Made by a program: the position numbers and the translations under genes. From Alloprevotella sp. Lung230 (GTDB taxonomy: Bacteria; Bacteroidota; Bacteroidia; Bacteroidales; Bacteroidaceae), in the NCBI RefSeq assembly GCF_014385435.1, contig NZ_JACSUD010000003.1:1-64000 (forward strand): a stretch of 64,000 nt of DNA, given 5' to 3'. The notes under the pieces were generated by a model. That model was not told where the DNA came from. It saw nothing but the letters and a program-made list of their open reading frames with translations, and did not search any database. Positions within the stretch are counted from its first letter, which is position 1. Each line of letters starts with the position of its first letter. Shown piece after piece: positions 1 through 9,381 of this stretch.

Positions 1-1247
1 GCGGGTGCAGACGTGGCGTGGGGAGGCACCGACGGCTGTGCCGTGGCGGCAGCAGGAGCGGGTGCGGGCTGCGCGGCACGCTGAGGGGCGGGCGCAGGGG
101 AGAAGATGGGGAGGAGGCGTCGTGTAGGGCCAAGCCCACTGCCGGCGCCGTCGTCTTCGAGCAGTTGTGCCACCTGAATGAGGGTGAGCTCGACGAGGAG
201 GCGCTTGTTGTTAGAGGCGCGATAGTTGATGTCGCAGTCGTTGCAGAGTTTCAGCGCACGATAGAGGAATGCCGGGGCGCATTGCTGCGCCTGTTCGGCA
301 TAGCGCTGACGCACACTTTCGGCCACTTCGAGGAGCGGGAGCGTCTGGGTATCGCGCGAGACGAGGAGGTCGCGGAAGTGGGCCGCGAGACCGCTCATGA
401 AATGATGGGCTTCGAAACCCTTGGAGAGGATTTCGTTGAGCGTGAGCATGACTTTGGGGATGTCGCGGCGGAGGAGGGTGTCGGTCAGGTCGAAGTAGTA
501 GTCGTAGTCCAGGACGTTGAGATTTTCGATGACCTGCCGGTAGGTGATGTTGCCGCCGGTGAAGGCCGCCACTTGGTCGAAGATGGAGAGGGCATCGCGC
601 ATGCCGCCGTCGGCTTTGCGGGCGATGACGTTGAGCGCCGTTTCCTCGTAAGTGTAGCCTTCCTGGTCGGCCACGCGCTTGAGGTGGGCCACCACATCGG
701 GCACCTCCATACGGGCGAAGTCGTAGATTTGACACCGCGAGAGGATGGTGGGGAGAATCTTGTGCTTCTCGGTGGTGGCGAGGATGAAGATGGCGTGGGC
801 GGGTGGCTCTTCGAGGGTTTTGAGAAAGGCGTTGAAGCCGGCTTGTGAGAGCATGTGCACCTCGTCGATGATGAACACCTTGTAGCGTCCGATTTGCGGC
901 GGTATCTGCACCTGCTCGATGAGGGCGCGGATGTCGTCGACGGAGTTGTTGGAGGCGGCGTCGAGTTCGTGAATGTTGTACGAACGCCCCTCGTTGAAGG
1001 CCACGCAACTTTCGCAATGGTCGCAGGCTTCGCCGTGCTCGTTGGGGGTGAGGCAGTTGATAGTCTTGGCAAAGATGCGTGCCGAGGTGGTTTTTCCCAC
1101 ACCGCGCGGTCCGCAGAAGAGGTAGGCGTGCGCCAGTTTGCCGGTGGCAATGGCATTTTTGAGGGTCGTGGTCAGTGCGCTCTGCCCCACCACGCTGTCG
1201 AAGTTGGTGGGGCGGTATTTGCGCGCCGAGACAATATAGTTGGACAT
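1..1247 (-). CDS. dnaX: DNA polymerase III subunit gamma/tau, 3' part beyond window
   Basis: This is the clamp-loader ATPase subunit that loads the sliding clamp at the replication fork. About 415 residues are visible, starting MSNYIVSARKYRP, and the frame stays open to the left edge, so the C-terminus is missing. I see Walker A GPRGVGKT near residue 46, a four-cysteine zinc motif shortly after it (TINC...CDHCESC), Walker B IIDEVHML near residue 122, the sensor 1 region ILATTE, and SRC. The visible end enters a Pro/Ala-rich linker (PAPAPQRAAQPAPAPA) as expected before the tau-specific part. The start is the ATG whose complement is at 1245-1247; it gives the canonical N-terminus. The family call is secure. 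Confidence 0.96.
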   Translation of the reverse strand, partial: MSNYIVSARKYRPTNFDSVVGQSALTTTLKNAIATGKLAHAYLFCGPRGVGKTTSARIFAKTINCLTPNEHGEACDHCESCVAFNEGRSYNIHELDAASNNSVDDIRALIEQVQIPPQIGRYKVFIIDEVHMLSQAGFNAFLKTLEEPPAHAIFILATTEKHKILPTILSRCQIYDFARMEVPDVVAHLKRVADQEGYTYEETALNVIARKADGGMRDALSIFDQVAAFTGGNITYRQVIENLNVLDYDYYFDLTDTLLRRDIPKVMLTLNEILSKGFEAHHFMSGLAAHFRDLLVSRDTQTLPLLEVAESVRQRYAEQAQQCAPAFLYRALKLCNDCDINYRASNNKRLLVELTLIQVAQLLEDDGAGSGLGPTRRLLPIFSPAPAPQRAAQPAPAPAAATAQPSVPPHATSAP

Positions 1248-1269
1248 AAGTAAAGGAGAAGTGGTGTGG

Positions 1270-2208
1270 CTAAGAGAGAACGGCATCATTGGGGGCGGAA
1301 AGCTCCAAAGTGTCCTCTTCGCTCAGGCGGCGATAGTCGAGCGGGGAGATGCCCACGAGATTTTTGAAGTATTTGCCCAGAAAACTTTGGTTGGGGAAAT
1401 GGAGCTGAGTGGCGATTTCCTTGACACTGTGGTCGGTGTTGCGGAGACGGTTTTTAATCTCCATGACGACCATGCTTGAAATCCAGCTGCTCACGGTGCG
1501 GCCGCTCACCTGCTTCACCACCTCGCTGAGGTATTTGGGCGTGAGCTTGAGTCGCTCGGCATACCACGCCACTTCGCGCTCACGGAAGTAGTTGGCCGAG
1601 AGAATCTGCATGAAGTTGTAGAACACGAAGTTGAGGCGGGAGCGGAAACGCTCGCGCTGCGGATTTCGGCGCTCCACGGCGTCGCAGATGTCGAAGTAGA
1701 ACGTCTGCATCATCGTCCTGACGCTCTCGCGCCAGAAGGTGTGCCCACGATTGCTCAATCTCTGAAGGATGGTGTTGTAGCTGCGGTGCAGGGTGGCCTG
1801 TTCGTCGGGCGTGAGTCGAAGCACAGGGCTTTCCATCAAATGGAAGAGGTAGGGCCAAAGGTGGAGCATGGAGATGAGCGTTTCCTGCACGTAGTTGCGG
1901 TCTTGGACGAGCGCCACGAGATGGAAGTCGGGACTCTGCTTGACCCGATCGACGACCTGCTGTCCGAAGAGGATGTAGAAGTCGCCGGCTTGGAGAGTCA
2001 CCGGTCTGCTGTTGACAAAAAAATCGCTCACTCCGCTTTCGCAGAATCCGATGAGGAAAAAGTCGCTTTTGAAGGCCTTGCCCGCAAAGTCGATGCGGCT
2101 GAAATCTTCGACGATCAAAATGTCCTCGCCTTCGGGCGATGTGGGCGCGGCATAGGGGCGCAAATCGTCCAATTCTACTTTTCTTAATTCTTTGGGTTTG
2201 GTGTTCAT
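1270..2208 (-). CDS. AraC-family transcriptional regulator
   Basis: A 312-residue DNA-binding regulator starting MNTKPKELRKVELDD. The frame is open further upstream, but the extension runs into the divergent promoter region and looks non-coding, so I use the internal ATG at 2208. The N-terminal half looks like a cupin-like AraC sensor domain (residues about 30-170). The C-terminal hundred residues hold two helix-turn-helix units, ending with the family signature region (SVKEIATQLHFPNQSFLGKYFK...GISPLDYRR). It is divergent from the sialidase gene, with about 200 bp between the starts, so it may control that gene; this is inference from position. The effector is unknown. Confidence 0.9.
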   Translation of the reverse strand: MNTKPKELRKVELDDLRPYAAPTSPEGEDILIVEDFSRIDFAGKAFKSDFFLIGFCESGVSDFFVNSRPVTLQAGDFYILFGQQVVDRVKQSPDFHLVALVQDRNYVQETLISMLHLWPYLFHLMESPVLRLTPDEQATLHRSYNTILQRLSNRGHTFWRESVRTMMQTFYFDICDAVERRNPQRERFRSRLNFVFYNFMQILSANYFREREVAWYAERLKLTPKYLSEVVKQVSGRTVSSWISSMVVMEIKNRLRNTDHSVKEIATQLHFPNQSFLGKYFKNLVGISPLDYRRLSEEDTLELSAPNDAVLS

Positions 2209-2276
2209 GGCCGGAAAGGACGTAAGGGAAGTTTGTGGAGCAAAAATACGATTTTTCTCCGAATTTAGATAAAATA

Positions 2277-2309
2277 TTTGGGAGAAATCGATTAAATTCG
2301 CTATCTTTG
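2277..2309 (+). promoter_or_regulatory. Bacteroides-type promoter for the sialidase gene
   Basis: TTTG at 2277-2280 and TATCTTTG at 2302-2309, separated by 21 bp, match the -33/-7 consensus TTTG/TAnnTTTG of this phylum. The implied leader is about 90 nt to the ATG at 2409. Confidence 0.7.
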
Positions 2310-2408
2310 CACCATCGAGATTGCAAAACGCATACAATTGCGTCTTACTTTGACTTCTATAAATTCTATTTATCTTTCCATCTTTCTTTAACCCTTATTG
2401 TTAACATC

Positions 2409-5400
2409 ATGAACATTGGATTTTACGCGTCCCTACTTGTCGCCACCACTACGATGGCCACGTTTTCGACACAAGTGGTACAAGCGCAAACAACTCCACA
2501 AACTATTGCCATCGAGCAGTCCACGGGGCAATGGACATCCTCGAACGCAGCGAAAACCTGGCATGCGGTTTGGACAAGCAATCAGTCCGACCCACAGGTA
2601 ACTCTTCGTACCGATCAGAACAACATGGCATACAAGGACGGAGGAATTCTCCTTTTCACGGGAGGTAACTCTTCTTGTAACTACACCATCATGGCTTCTC
2701 CCGGCTACGAGGTGAAAGGCTATGAATTTGAATTTACCTTGTCTGAGAGCAAAGGCAAGACCGTTACGATTACTCCGGAAGGAAAGGCTGCTTTGATCAG
2801 TAGCAGTACCACTGAAGTGCAGCATGTTGCCTTGACCGACCTTTCCAGTCAAGCCGTCAATTTTACGGTGAGCACCACTGCCGGAAATAAATCATTTGCG
2901 CTCATTAAAAATGTGAAAGTGACAGTGGCCAAAAGTGCTGTTGCCAACTCCACGAAATATCTCTACACCACTCACCCCGGGCAGAAACCTTTCCGTATCC
3001 CCGCGATGGCAAAAACCAAGAGCGGCCGTCTGCTCGCTTTTAGCGACTACCGTCCCAATGGAAACGACATCGGCTTTGGTGAAGTGGACATCCAACTTCG
3101 CACCTCCGACGACAACGGAGCCACTTGGTCGAACGCTGTAACCATTGCCGATGGAGATGGCAACGGCTCTGCCCTTACTTGTGGCTTTGGCGATGCCGCT
3201 GTCGTGGCCGACCGTGAAACGAACGATGTGCTTATGCTTTGCGTAGCCGGAAAGGTGCCTTATGGACACGCCGATTACAGCCAAGGAAATCCCCTTCCCA
3301 TTGTGCGCTTTGTCAGCCACGATGAAGGTAGGACTTGGCAACCTTACGAAAACATCACCGACCAAGTGTACAGTCTTTTCGACAATAGTAAAAATGGTAA
3401 GGTCAAGAGCCTTTTCGTAGGTTCCGGTAAACTCTGCCAAAGCTCCACCATCAAGAACGGCACACACCATCGCGTCTATGCTCCCGTGGCTGCTCGCGAC
3501 GGCGGCAACCGCGTCCTCTTCTCCGACGACTTCGGTGCGACTTGGCATGTGTTGGGCGGCGCCGATGCTCTCCCTTGCCCCGGTGGCGACGAACCTAAAA
3601 TTGAAGAACTTCCCGACGGCCGCATTCTCCTTTCCAGCCGTGCATCGGGCGGCCGCTTGTTCAATATCTTCTCTTACAGCAACAAGCAAACCGGTGAAGG
3701 TACTTGGGGAACTCCCGCCAAATCCGACCAAAGCAACAATGGTGTTGTCGCAAAAGAAAACGCTTGTAATGGCGAAATCCTTATCCTTCCGGTAAAGCGC
3801 AACAGCGACAACCAGCAAATGTTCTTGGCCTTGCAAAGCATTCCTTTCGGTAATGGACGTACCAACGTGGGCATCTATTATAAAGAATTGCCCTCGCTCA
3901 ATGCTTACGTTACTCCCGAAGCCTTCGCGCGCGAATGGACCGGCCGTAAGCAAATCTCCAAGATGGGATCGGCCTACAGCACCATGCTGCTCCAAAAGGA
4001 CGAAAAAATCGCCTTCTACTATGAAGAGTCTACCTATGGCGCTGACTACACCGAGGTGTACCTCCCCCTCTCACTCGAGGAAATCACCGACAACGCCTAC
4101 ACCTACGATTCTACCGTGCCTGCTCCTGGTGAAGACGAGAACGTGATTGGTGCCGAAGATATTGAGCTTCTCCGTCAACTGCTCGACTACAAAGGATTGG
4201 GATACCCCAAGGAAAATGCTCCCTCACGTGTTGCCCTCGAGGCCATTCTCAAATCCCCTGCCGACTTCAACAATACTCAACTTATGGAAGAAGTCGATAA
4301 ATTCTATGATGAGGAAGACGTTGAAATGCCCGTGGACGGCAAGCGTTACATTATTCGCGTGATGGCCAAAAACGGTACTCACTTCTACCTCGACTATGAC
4401 GGCAGTGATGTGAAGGTGACTGAACAACCCCAAGATGCTGTTCCTGCTGCAAGTGCCTATTTCACCGCTCATCTTTCTGCCGATAAGAAAAGTTATTCTT
4501 TCACCACCGCCGATGGCAAATACCTTTGCAATCACTCTTCTTATAAAGGCGTGGATTGGCTCGAAACCGAAAGCACTACGGGATTTACCACAAGTTATGA
4601 CCCTGTCATGAGCCCCATTAAACTCCATAAGTTTAATACTTCTCCCAAAACTGAAGGAACAGTCTTCAGCTACTTCGGTGGTTTTTATGCCGTATCTGCC
4701 CGTGGTAAAAAAGCCGATGGTACAGCCGTTCAAGGCGCATGGATCATCAACACGGAGGATAAGACTTACGATGGTGCTCCGGAACACTACTTCACCGACA
4801 AGTTCTCTTCACTCTTGAGATTCCAACAAGTCATTGCACCTCTCGGTGCAGAAGTGACAACTCTCGCTGATGTTGATGGTACGAAGGCTTACGCCCTCTA
4901 CAATGCCCACTTCACCACTTATGCCATCAATAAGGCCGGTGAGACGAATGTATGGGTAGCCGGTATGAAGGGAGATGCAACTCACGCCGTGGCCAACGCT
5001 GAATTCAGCAAGCCTTACAGCCTCGACGACCTCAGCGGCGGCTGGCAACTCTTCCAAGACAAGCAAGGTCAATGGTATCTCTACAACATTGCTGCAAAGA
5101 GTTATGTACAGACGGGGCGTCCCTGCACTTTCACGACCGACCCCACTCCCATCAACGTGACGGAAATCAAGGGTGGTTTTGCTTTCAACACTACCGAAGC
5201 CAACACCAACTTCTTCTGCGCCGCTCCTCAGTTTTCCGACAGCCCCATCGCCTGCTGGACAAGCGACGACGACGGTGCTCGCTGGGTGCTCGTGGAAAAT
5301 CCCAACCTCGAAGCCGACCTCGAAACCTTCAACCGCATCACCGGTCTTGACACCGTGCTTGCTCCCAAAGCCAAGCGCACCGGCATCTACGACCTCTATG

Positions 5401-5483
5401 GACGCCGCATCGAAGTGGCTGATCCTCGCGAACTGCCCTCCGGCCTCTACATCATCGACGGCCGCAAGCAATGGGTGAAATAA
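2409..5483 (+). CDS. Secreted exo-alpha-sialidase (BNR/Asp-box) with C-terminal sorting-like tail
   Basis: A 1024-residue protein predicted to release terminal sialic acid from host glycans. A signal peptide (MNIGFYASLLVATTTMA... ending near VVQAQ) is followed by a region without clear family. The catalytic propeller starts with the FRIP motif at about residues 195-198. Asp boxes lie near residues 233 (SDDNGATW), 303 (SHDEGRTW) and 372 (SDDFGATW). After the propeller (to about 560) there is a long tail of unclear domains. The last 35 residues (IYDLYGRRIEV...LPSGLYIIDGRK) resemble the C-terminal tails of secreted Bacteroidales proteins. The start at 2409 is chosen because it gives a clean signal peptide; the frame is open upstream to 2235. 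A strong terminator follows. Confidence 0.92.
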   Translation: MNIGFYASLLVATTTMATFSTQVVQAQTTPQTIAIEQSTGQWTSSNAAKTWHAVWTSNQSDPQVTLRTDQNNMAYKDGGILLFTGGNSSCNYTIMASPGYEVKGYEFEFTLSESKGKTVTITPEGKAALISSSTTEVQHVALTDLSSQAVNFTVSTTAGNKSFALIKNVKVTVAKSAVANSTKYLYTTHPGQKPFRIPAMAKTKSGRLLAFSDYRPNGNDIGFGEVDIQLRTSDDNGATWSNAVTIADGDGNGSALTCGFGDAAVVADRETNDVLMLCVAGKVPYGHADYSQGNPLPIVRFVSHDEGRTWQPYENITDQVYSLFDNSKNGKVKSLFVGSGKLCQSSTIKNGTHHRVYAPVAARDGGNRVLFSDDFGATWHVLGGADALPCPGGDEPKIEELPDGRILLSSRASGGRLFNIFSYSNKQTGEGTWGTPAKSDQSNNGVVAKENACNGEILILPVKRNSDNQQMFLALQSIPFGNGRTNVGIYYKELPSLNAYVTPEAFAREWTGRKQISKMGSAYSTMLLQKDEKIAFYYEESTYGADYTEVYLPLSLEEITDNAYTYDSTVPAPGEDENVIGAEDIELLRQLLDYKGLGYPKENAPSRVALEAILKSPADFNNTQLMEEVDKFYDEEDVEMPVDGKRYIIRVMAKNGTHFYLDYDGSDVKVTEQPQDAVPAASAYFTAHLSADKKSYSFTTADGKYLCNHSSYKGVDWLETESTTGFTTSYDPVMSPIKLHKFNTSPKTEGTVFSYFGGFYAVSARGKKADGTAVQGAWIINTEDKTYDGAPEHYFTDKFSSLLRFQQVIAPLGAEVTTLADVDGTKAYALYNAHFTTYAINKAGETNVWVAGMKGDATHAVANAEFSKPYSLDDLSGGWQLFQDKQGQWYLYNIAAKSYVQTGRPCTFTTDPTPINVTEIKGGFAFNTTEANTNFFCAAPQFSDSPIACWTSDDDGARWVLVENPNLEADLETFNRITGLDTVLAPKAKRTGIYDLYGRRIEVADPRELPSGLYIIDGRKQWVK

Positions 5484-5495
5484 TCACCTACTTAC

Positions 5496-5542
5496 CCACG
5501 AAAAAAGGGTATGTCCATTTCGGACATACCCTTTTTTCGTGG
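5496..5542. terminator. Bidirectional rho-independent terminator
   Basis: A perfect 21-bp inverted repeat (5496-5516 and 5522-5542) with a 5-nt loop has A6 and T6 tracts, so it can end both the sialidase (+) and the dipeptidyl peptidase gene (-), which converge here. Confidence 0.9.
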
Positions 5543-5557
5543 AGTTGCTGCTCGCTC

Positions 5558-7582
5558 CTATTCGTTGACGAGCGGGAGGAAATTGTAGTCGCGCGAATAG
5601 CGGAGGTTTTGCACATCAAAGGCTTCGTCGTAAGTGAGGGTCACATCGGTGATGTTGCCCGAAGCATCGCGCTGAGCGTGATAAACGGGGTTGATGAAAC
5701 CCTTGTAGGGAGAGAGGTGCAGACGTTCGTAGCGGGTGAGGATTTCCTGATGAAGTTTGGGGTCAATCTTCACCGCGTAACGCTCAATCAAGTCGCGGGC
5801 GGCATTGAAATCACCTTCGCTCTTGATGCGCTGAATTTCGGCCAGCAGTTCGCCAAAGAGGCGACGCACCTCGACATAGTCATTGACACGCACATAAGTT
5901 TTGCCCTTCACCTTGACCAGTTCGGCCGCAGGATGCGCCGTCTTGGCCATACGCGCATGGTCGAGCACCCAGTTGGCCACCAAAGCGCGATTACGCATGT
6001 GGGCTTCTTCGATGGTGGCTCCGGCCTTGATGCGCACGAGTTGGGTGAGCGCGCCGTTTTGGAGGTAGGAGTAGTATTGCGATTTGTGAGCGTCCATGTT
6101 GGGCGTCAGACCGAGTTCCACGAGCTTCTCATCGCCCAGATAGTAGAGGGCAAAGAGGTCGGCACGTGCCTCTTCGATGGTCGACCCATAGGCACGCAGG
6201 GTGTCGGGGTCGGTACCGGGGAGGAGGCGTCCGCTGCCGTGTCCCAAACATTCGTGCAGGTCGGTGTGCAGGTCGTCGCAGTTGTCGCCGTAGTCGGCAA
6301 TGAGGCGGCGGGTAGGTTCGTCGATGACAAACTCCTTGTCCATACCAGAACCGTGGGCAGCCTTGGCATAGGCCGAGGTGAGGTTGGCGATGGTCACCGA
6401 TTTTGAACCGAAATCACGGCGAACCCAGTCGCTGTTGGGGAGGTTGATGCCGATGGCCGTGGCCGGATAGAGGTCGCCGGCGAGGATGGCCGCGGTGATG
6501 ACCTTGGCAGAGATGCCTTTCACCTCGGGCTTCTTAAATTGAGGTGCCACCGGACTGTGGTCTTCAAACCATTGTGCGTTGGCCGACAGCTTTTTGGTGC
6601 GTTCGGTCGCTGCCAAGTCCTTGAAATTGACCAAACTTTCCCACGAAGCCTTCATGCCGAGCGGGTCGCCGTAGCTTTCGGTGAAACCATTCACGAAGTC
6701 AATCAGGCTTTCGGTGTCTTTGAGCCAAAGGATGCTGTAGTAGTCGAAGGTGCGGAGGTCGCCGGTGCGGTAATACTCGATGAGTTTGCGGATGACGGCC
6801 TTCTGCTCCTCGCGGTCGGCAAAGGGCAGGGCGGCTTCGAGATGCTTCACGATGCGTTCGAGGGCGGTGGTGTAGAGACCGCCGATGCGGTAGACGCGTT
6901 CATCGAGAAGGCCGAACTCGTTGCGCACGAGGCGGGAGTTGAGCCCCATCATCACCGGCCGCGGGTCGGCGGTGGGCTTGCGTTGGGTGTAGAACTCTTC
7001 GGCTTCGGCCTGCGTGATGCCGGGTGCATAGTAGTTGCAGGCACTGGTGAGCACAAGGTCGTCGCCGTCTTTCTGATTGACGCGCATCGGCATCACCTGC
7101 GGGTCGAAAATCACGGGGAAGATTTCCTCTTCGAGCGTGTAGCCCACTTCTTTCAAGGCGGTGCGCAACCACGCTTCGGAAAATTCGGGGACAAACTTTT
7201 CGCAACCATAGTGGTGGTGGATGCCGCCCGAGAACCACACGCGCTTCAAATAGGTCGTGAGCCCTTGGAAGTCGCGGCTGCGGCGGTCGCCCTTGTAGTG
7301 TTGATAGACCGTTTCGAGCATTTTACGGATGCGGAGGTTGTAGCGTCCGTTTTGGTCGAAAAAGATGTCACGTCCGGCCAGTGCGGCCTCGGTGAGGTGA
7401 TAGATGAACGTTTTCTGTTGAAGGTTGAGGCGTTCAAAGCCTTCCACCTTGTAGCGCAACATTTGGATGTCGGCAAACTGCTCATCGGTGTAGCGAAACG
7501 TGTCGTGCTCCGCTGTGGCGGCTTGGGCGGTCGTGCCCAGTGCCGAGAGAGATAGCATCATAGTGATAATTTTGTGTTTCAT
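5558..7582 (-). CDS. Dipeptidyl peptidase III (family M49), exported
   Basis: A 674-residue zinc metallopeptidase that removes dipeptides from the N-terminus of oligopeptides. The zinc motif HECLGH is at residues 443-448 and the second motif EEARAD at 470-475; HECLGH is the form known from Bacteroides DPP III, where human DPP III has HELLGH. The first 22 residues (MKHKIITMMLSLSALGTTAQAA) form a signal peptide, so it acts in the periplasm or at the surface. Length fits the bacterial family. It sits 12 bp downstream of the SDR gene on the same strand and may be co-transcribed with it. Confidence 0.93.
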   Translation of the reverse strand: MKHKIITMMLSLSALGTTAQAATAEHDTFRYTDEQFADIQMLRYKVEGFERLNLQQKTFIYHLTEAALAGRDIFFDQNGRYNLRIRKMLETVYQHYKGDRRSRDFQGLTTYLKRVWFSGGIHHHYGCEKFVPEFSEAWLRTALKEVGYTLEEEIFPVIFDPQVMPMRVNQKDGDDLVLTSACNYYAPGITQAEAEEFYTQRKPTADPRPVMMGLNSRLVRNEFGLLDERVYRIGGLYTTALERIVKHLEAALPFADREEQKAVIRKLIEYYRTGDLRTFDYYSILWLKDTESLIDFVNGFTESYGDPLGMKASWESLVNFKDLAATERTKKLSANAQWFEDHSPVAPQFKKPEVKGISAKVITAAILAGDLYPATAIGINLPNSDWVRRDFGSKSVTIANLTSAYAKAAHGSGMDKEFVIDEPTRRLIADYGDNCDDLHTDLHECLGHGSGRLLPGTDPDTLRAYGSTIEEARADLFALYYLGDEKLVELGLTPNMDAHKSQYYSYLQNGALTQLVRIKAGATIEEAHMRNRALVANWVLDHARMAKTAHPAAELVKVKGKTYVRVNDYVEVRRLFGELLAEIQRIKSEGDFNAARDLIERYAVKIDPKLHQEILTRYERLHLSPYKGFINPVYHAQRDASGNITDVTLTYDEAFDVQNLRYSRDYNFLPLVNE

Positions 7583-7594
7583 TGGAAAAAGGGG

Positions 7595-8488
7595 TTAGGG
7601 GGGTGTTTCGATACCTTTCACGCGCCCCGATGCCACCTTGTAATCGTAGGAGCGGCGGCCTTCGGCGCGGAAGTCGTTGTGACAGCGGTCGAGGACGTGG
7701 CGGAACACCTCCTCCCACTGTGGAATGAAGCGGTCGTCGCCGGCTTCGAGATGTGCCAAAATCTCCGCGGCCAAAGGTCGCACCTGTTCGAGATCGGTGG
7801 GCGGCGGAGCAGCGGGAGAGGGGGGAGAAATTACCTCAGAGGTAGTTTTTTCCGGCTCTGAGGTAGAAAAATTTATCTCTGAGGTAGAATTTTCTACTTC
7901 CTTCGTAGGATTTCCGGACGTCTTTTCGGACTGTGCGGCAGGAGCGGCAGCAAAGCCGGTGCCGCTGATGCTGCCCGGCGACACGTTGAGAATGCGGTTG
8001 GTCGTGCCGGCCTTCTCCAATTCCACGTTGACGCTCTCGATGAAGATGCGGAGGGCGGCTTTCGACGCCCCATAGACGGAGAAAAAGGGGCTGCTCATGA
8101 AGCCGGCGATGCTCACCATGACCATCGTGTGGAAAGGGCGGCGGCTCTCGATGCGGGAAAAAAAGCGGTGAATCAGGCGCACCACGGCGGTGGTGTTGAC
8201 GGCAAACGAAGAAATGATGTGCTGTTCCGTCAGGTCGCGGAAAGGCGACAGACGTCCGAAGCCGGCAGTGATGAGCAAAGCGTCGATGTCGGTGAAACGT
8301 CCGAAAAAATCGAAATCGTCCGTTTCGAGGTCGAAGCGGAAGGTGGTGAATTTGGGGTGCTGTTGGGCGGCCGGCACCTCGTTGCGGTCGACGATGTAGA
8401 CGCGCTCCACTTCATGGCGCTCGGCCAGTAGGTGCGCCAGTGCCAAACCGATGCCGCCGGCACCGCCAACGATGAGGGGAATGTGCAT
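7595..8488 (-). CDS. SDR-family oxidoreductase with an internal 21-bp-repeat insert
   Basis: A 297-residue NAD(P)-dependent short-chain dehydrogenase. GGAGGIG (residues 8-14) is the cofactor loop, S126 and the Y139-x3-K143 pair (YGASK) are the catalytic residues. The substrate is not evident. Between the catalytic core (ending near PGSISGTGF, 171-179) and the C-terminal helices lies an unusual linker, residues 181-232. It contains heptads EVEN-STSEINF-STSEPEK-TTSEV encoded by the 21-bp repeat run at 7834-7917. The start at 8488 (MHIPLIVGG) is chosen because the fold begins at once; an upstream in-frame ATG at 8539 adds an unlikely N-terminus. It follows the Fic gene on the same strand with an 84-bp gap. 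Confidence 0.87.
   Translation of the reverse strand: MHIPLIVGGAGGIGLALAHLLAERHEVERVYIVDRNEVPAAQQHPKFTTFRFDLETDDFDFFGRFTDIDALLITAGFGRLSPFRDLTEQHIISSFAVNTTAVVRLIHRFFSRIESRRPFHTMVMVSIAGFMSSPFFSVYGASKAALRIFIESVNVELEKAGTTNRILNVSPGSISGTGFAAAPAAQSEKTSGNPTKEVENSTSEINFSTSEPEKTTSEVISPPSPAAPPPTDLEQVRPLAAEILAHLEAGDDRFIPQWEEVFRHVLDRCHNDFRAEGRRSYDYKVASGRVKGIETPP
7834..7917. repeat. 21-bp repeat locus A (4 units, inside the SDR gene)
   Basis: Units begin at 7834, 7855, 7876 and 7897; the first three carry the core CTC(A/T)GAGGTAG and the fourth is degenerate (CTTCCTTCGTAG). Period is exactly 21 bp and in frame with the host gene, coding for STSE-type heptads on the minus strand. Same family as loci at 27706, 39113, 45788, 53546, 56060 and 61758. 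Confidence 0.9.
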
Positions 8489-8572
8489 GGGAAGAAAAGG
8501 ATGGAGAAAATGAAACGGCCAATCAGGGCAGACCATCAAAGCGGGATGTTGTCGGGCATGGCCGAGAGGAGG

Positions 8573-9370
8573 TCAGCCCTCCTGAGATTGTCGGAAGGTG
8601 TCGATTTCGTCACGGAGATTGCCGATGTGCTCTTCAAACATGAAGTCCAGAAACGGCTGTGGCGATTCGGTCTGCCGCGCTGCCACGAGGGCTTCGATAT
8701 AGGCCGCCTTGTTGTGGTGGTCTACTTTGGAAGGTAGAAGACCGCACTCCCATTGGAGGTGGTTCATGAGCAAACGTGCCATACGGCCGTTGCCGTCCAC
8801 CCACGGGTGGATGGTCACCAAACGCAAGTGGGCTTCAAAACTCAACGCATATTGCTGCACAGCATCGCCTTGGGCGAGGAGTTTTTTGCGTTCCGCGTTG
8901 AGCCATGTGCAGAAGGCATCGAGGCGGGCAGGCACTTTGAGGTAGTGGAGATAGGACGTACCGCCTGCTCCGGCAGTGACGTTGACCAAGCGCAGGTCGC
9001 CTGCTGCGGCATCAAAACTGCCCGCCAGGGTGTTGTAGGTCGCTCCGGTGTTGCGCATCACCAAAGCCGCCAGTTCGCGCAAGCGGTCGGGGGTGATGTC
9101 GATGTGGAGGGCAGCCCACCGGCGGCTCTGCTCATAGGCGCGGCGCAGGTCGAGATTCATCAGGAGTTCCTGCATCGAACGCCCTCGGGCAGGGAGGTCG
9201 TCGTCGAAAAGCAGTTGGTTTTCGACCTCCGTGACCGTAGACCCCTCGATGGCGGTAGAGTGCGTGATGAGGGAGTAGAGGTAGAATTTGTCATAATCTA
9301 CCTGCTGCGCAATGCCCAACTGATGGTATTGGTCGAGCAAAGCAAGGAGTTGCGTGCGTTGGGCGTTCAT
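8573..9370 (-). CDS. Fic-domain protein (class II, probable AMPylator)
   Basis: A 265-residue Fic/DOC protein. The active-site motif HPWVDGNGRMAR starts at H188 and matches HPFx(D/E)GN(G/K)R with W for F. An N-terminal STAIEGS (residues 38-44, key E42) matches the (S/T)xxxE(G/N) inhibitory helix, which defines class II Fic proteins that are auto-inhibited in cis. The likely reaction is transfer of AMP from ATP to a protein hydroxyl; the target is unknown. The frame ends 84 bp before the SDR gene and starts 11 bp after the cytidylyltransferase stop, so it is probably in that operon. No DNA-binding tail is obvious. Confidence 0.9.
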   Translation of the reverse strand: MNAQRTQLLALLDQYHQLGIAQQVDYDKFYLYSLITHSTAIEGSTVTEVENQLLFDDDLPARGRSMQELLMNLDLRRAYEQSRRWAALHIDITPDRLRELAALVMRNTGATYNTLAGSFDAAAGDLRLVNVTAGAGGTSYLHYLKVPARLDAFCTWLNAERKKLLAQGDAVQQYALSFEAHLRLVTIHPWVDGNGRMARLLMNHLQWECGLLPSKVDHHNKAAYIEALVAARQTESPQPFLDFMFEEHIGNLRDEIDTFRQSQEG

Positions 9371-9381
9371 CGGGAGAGGGA

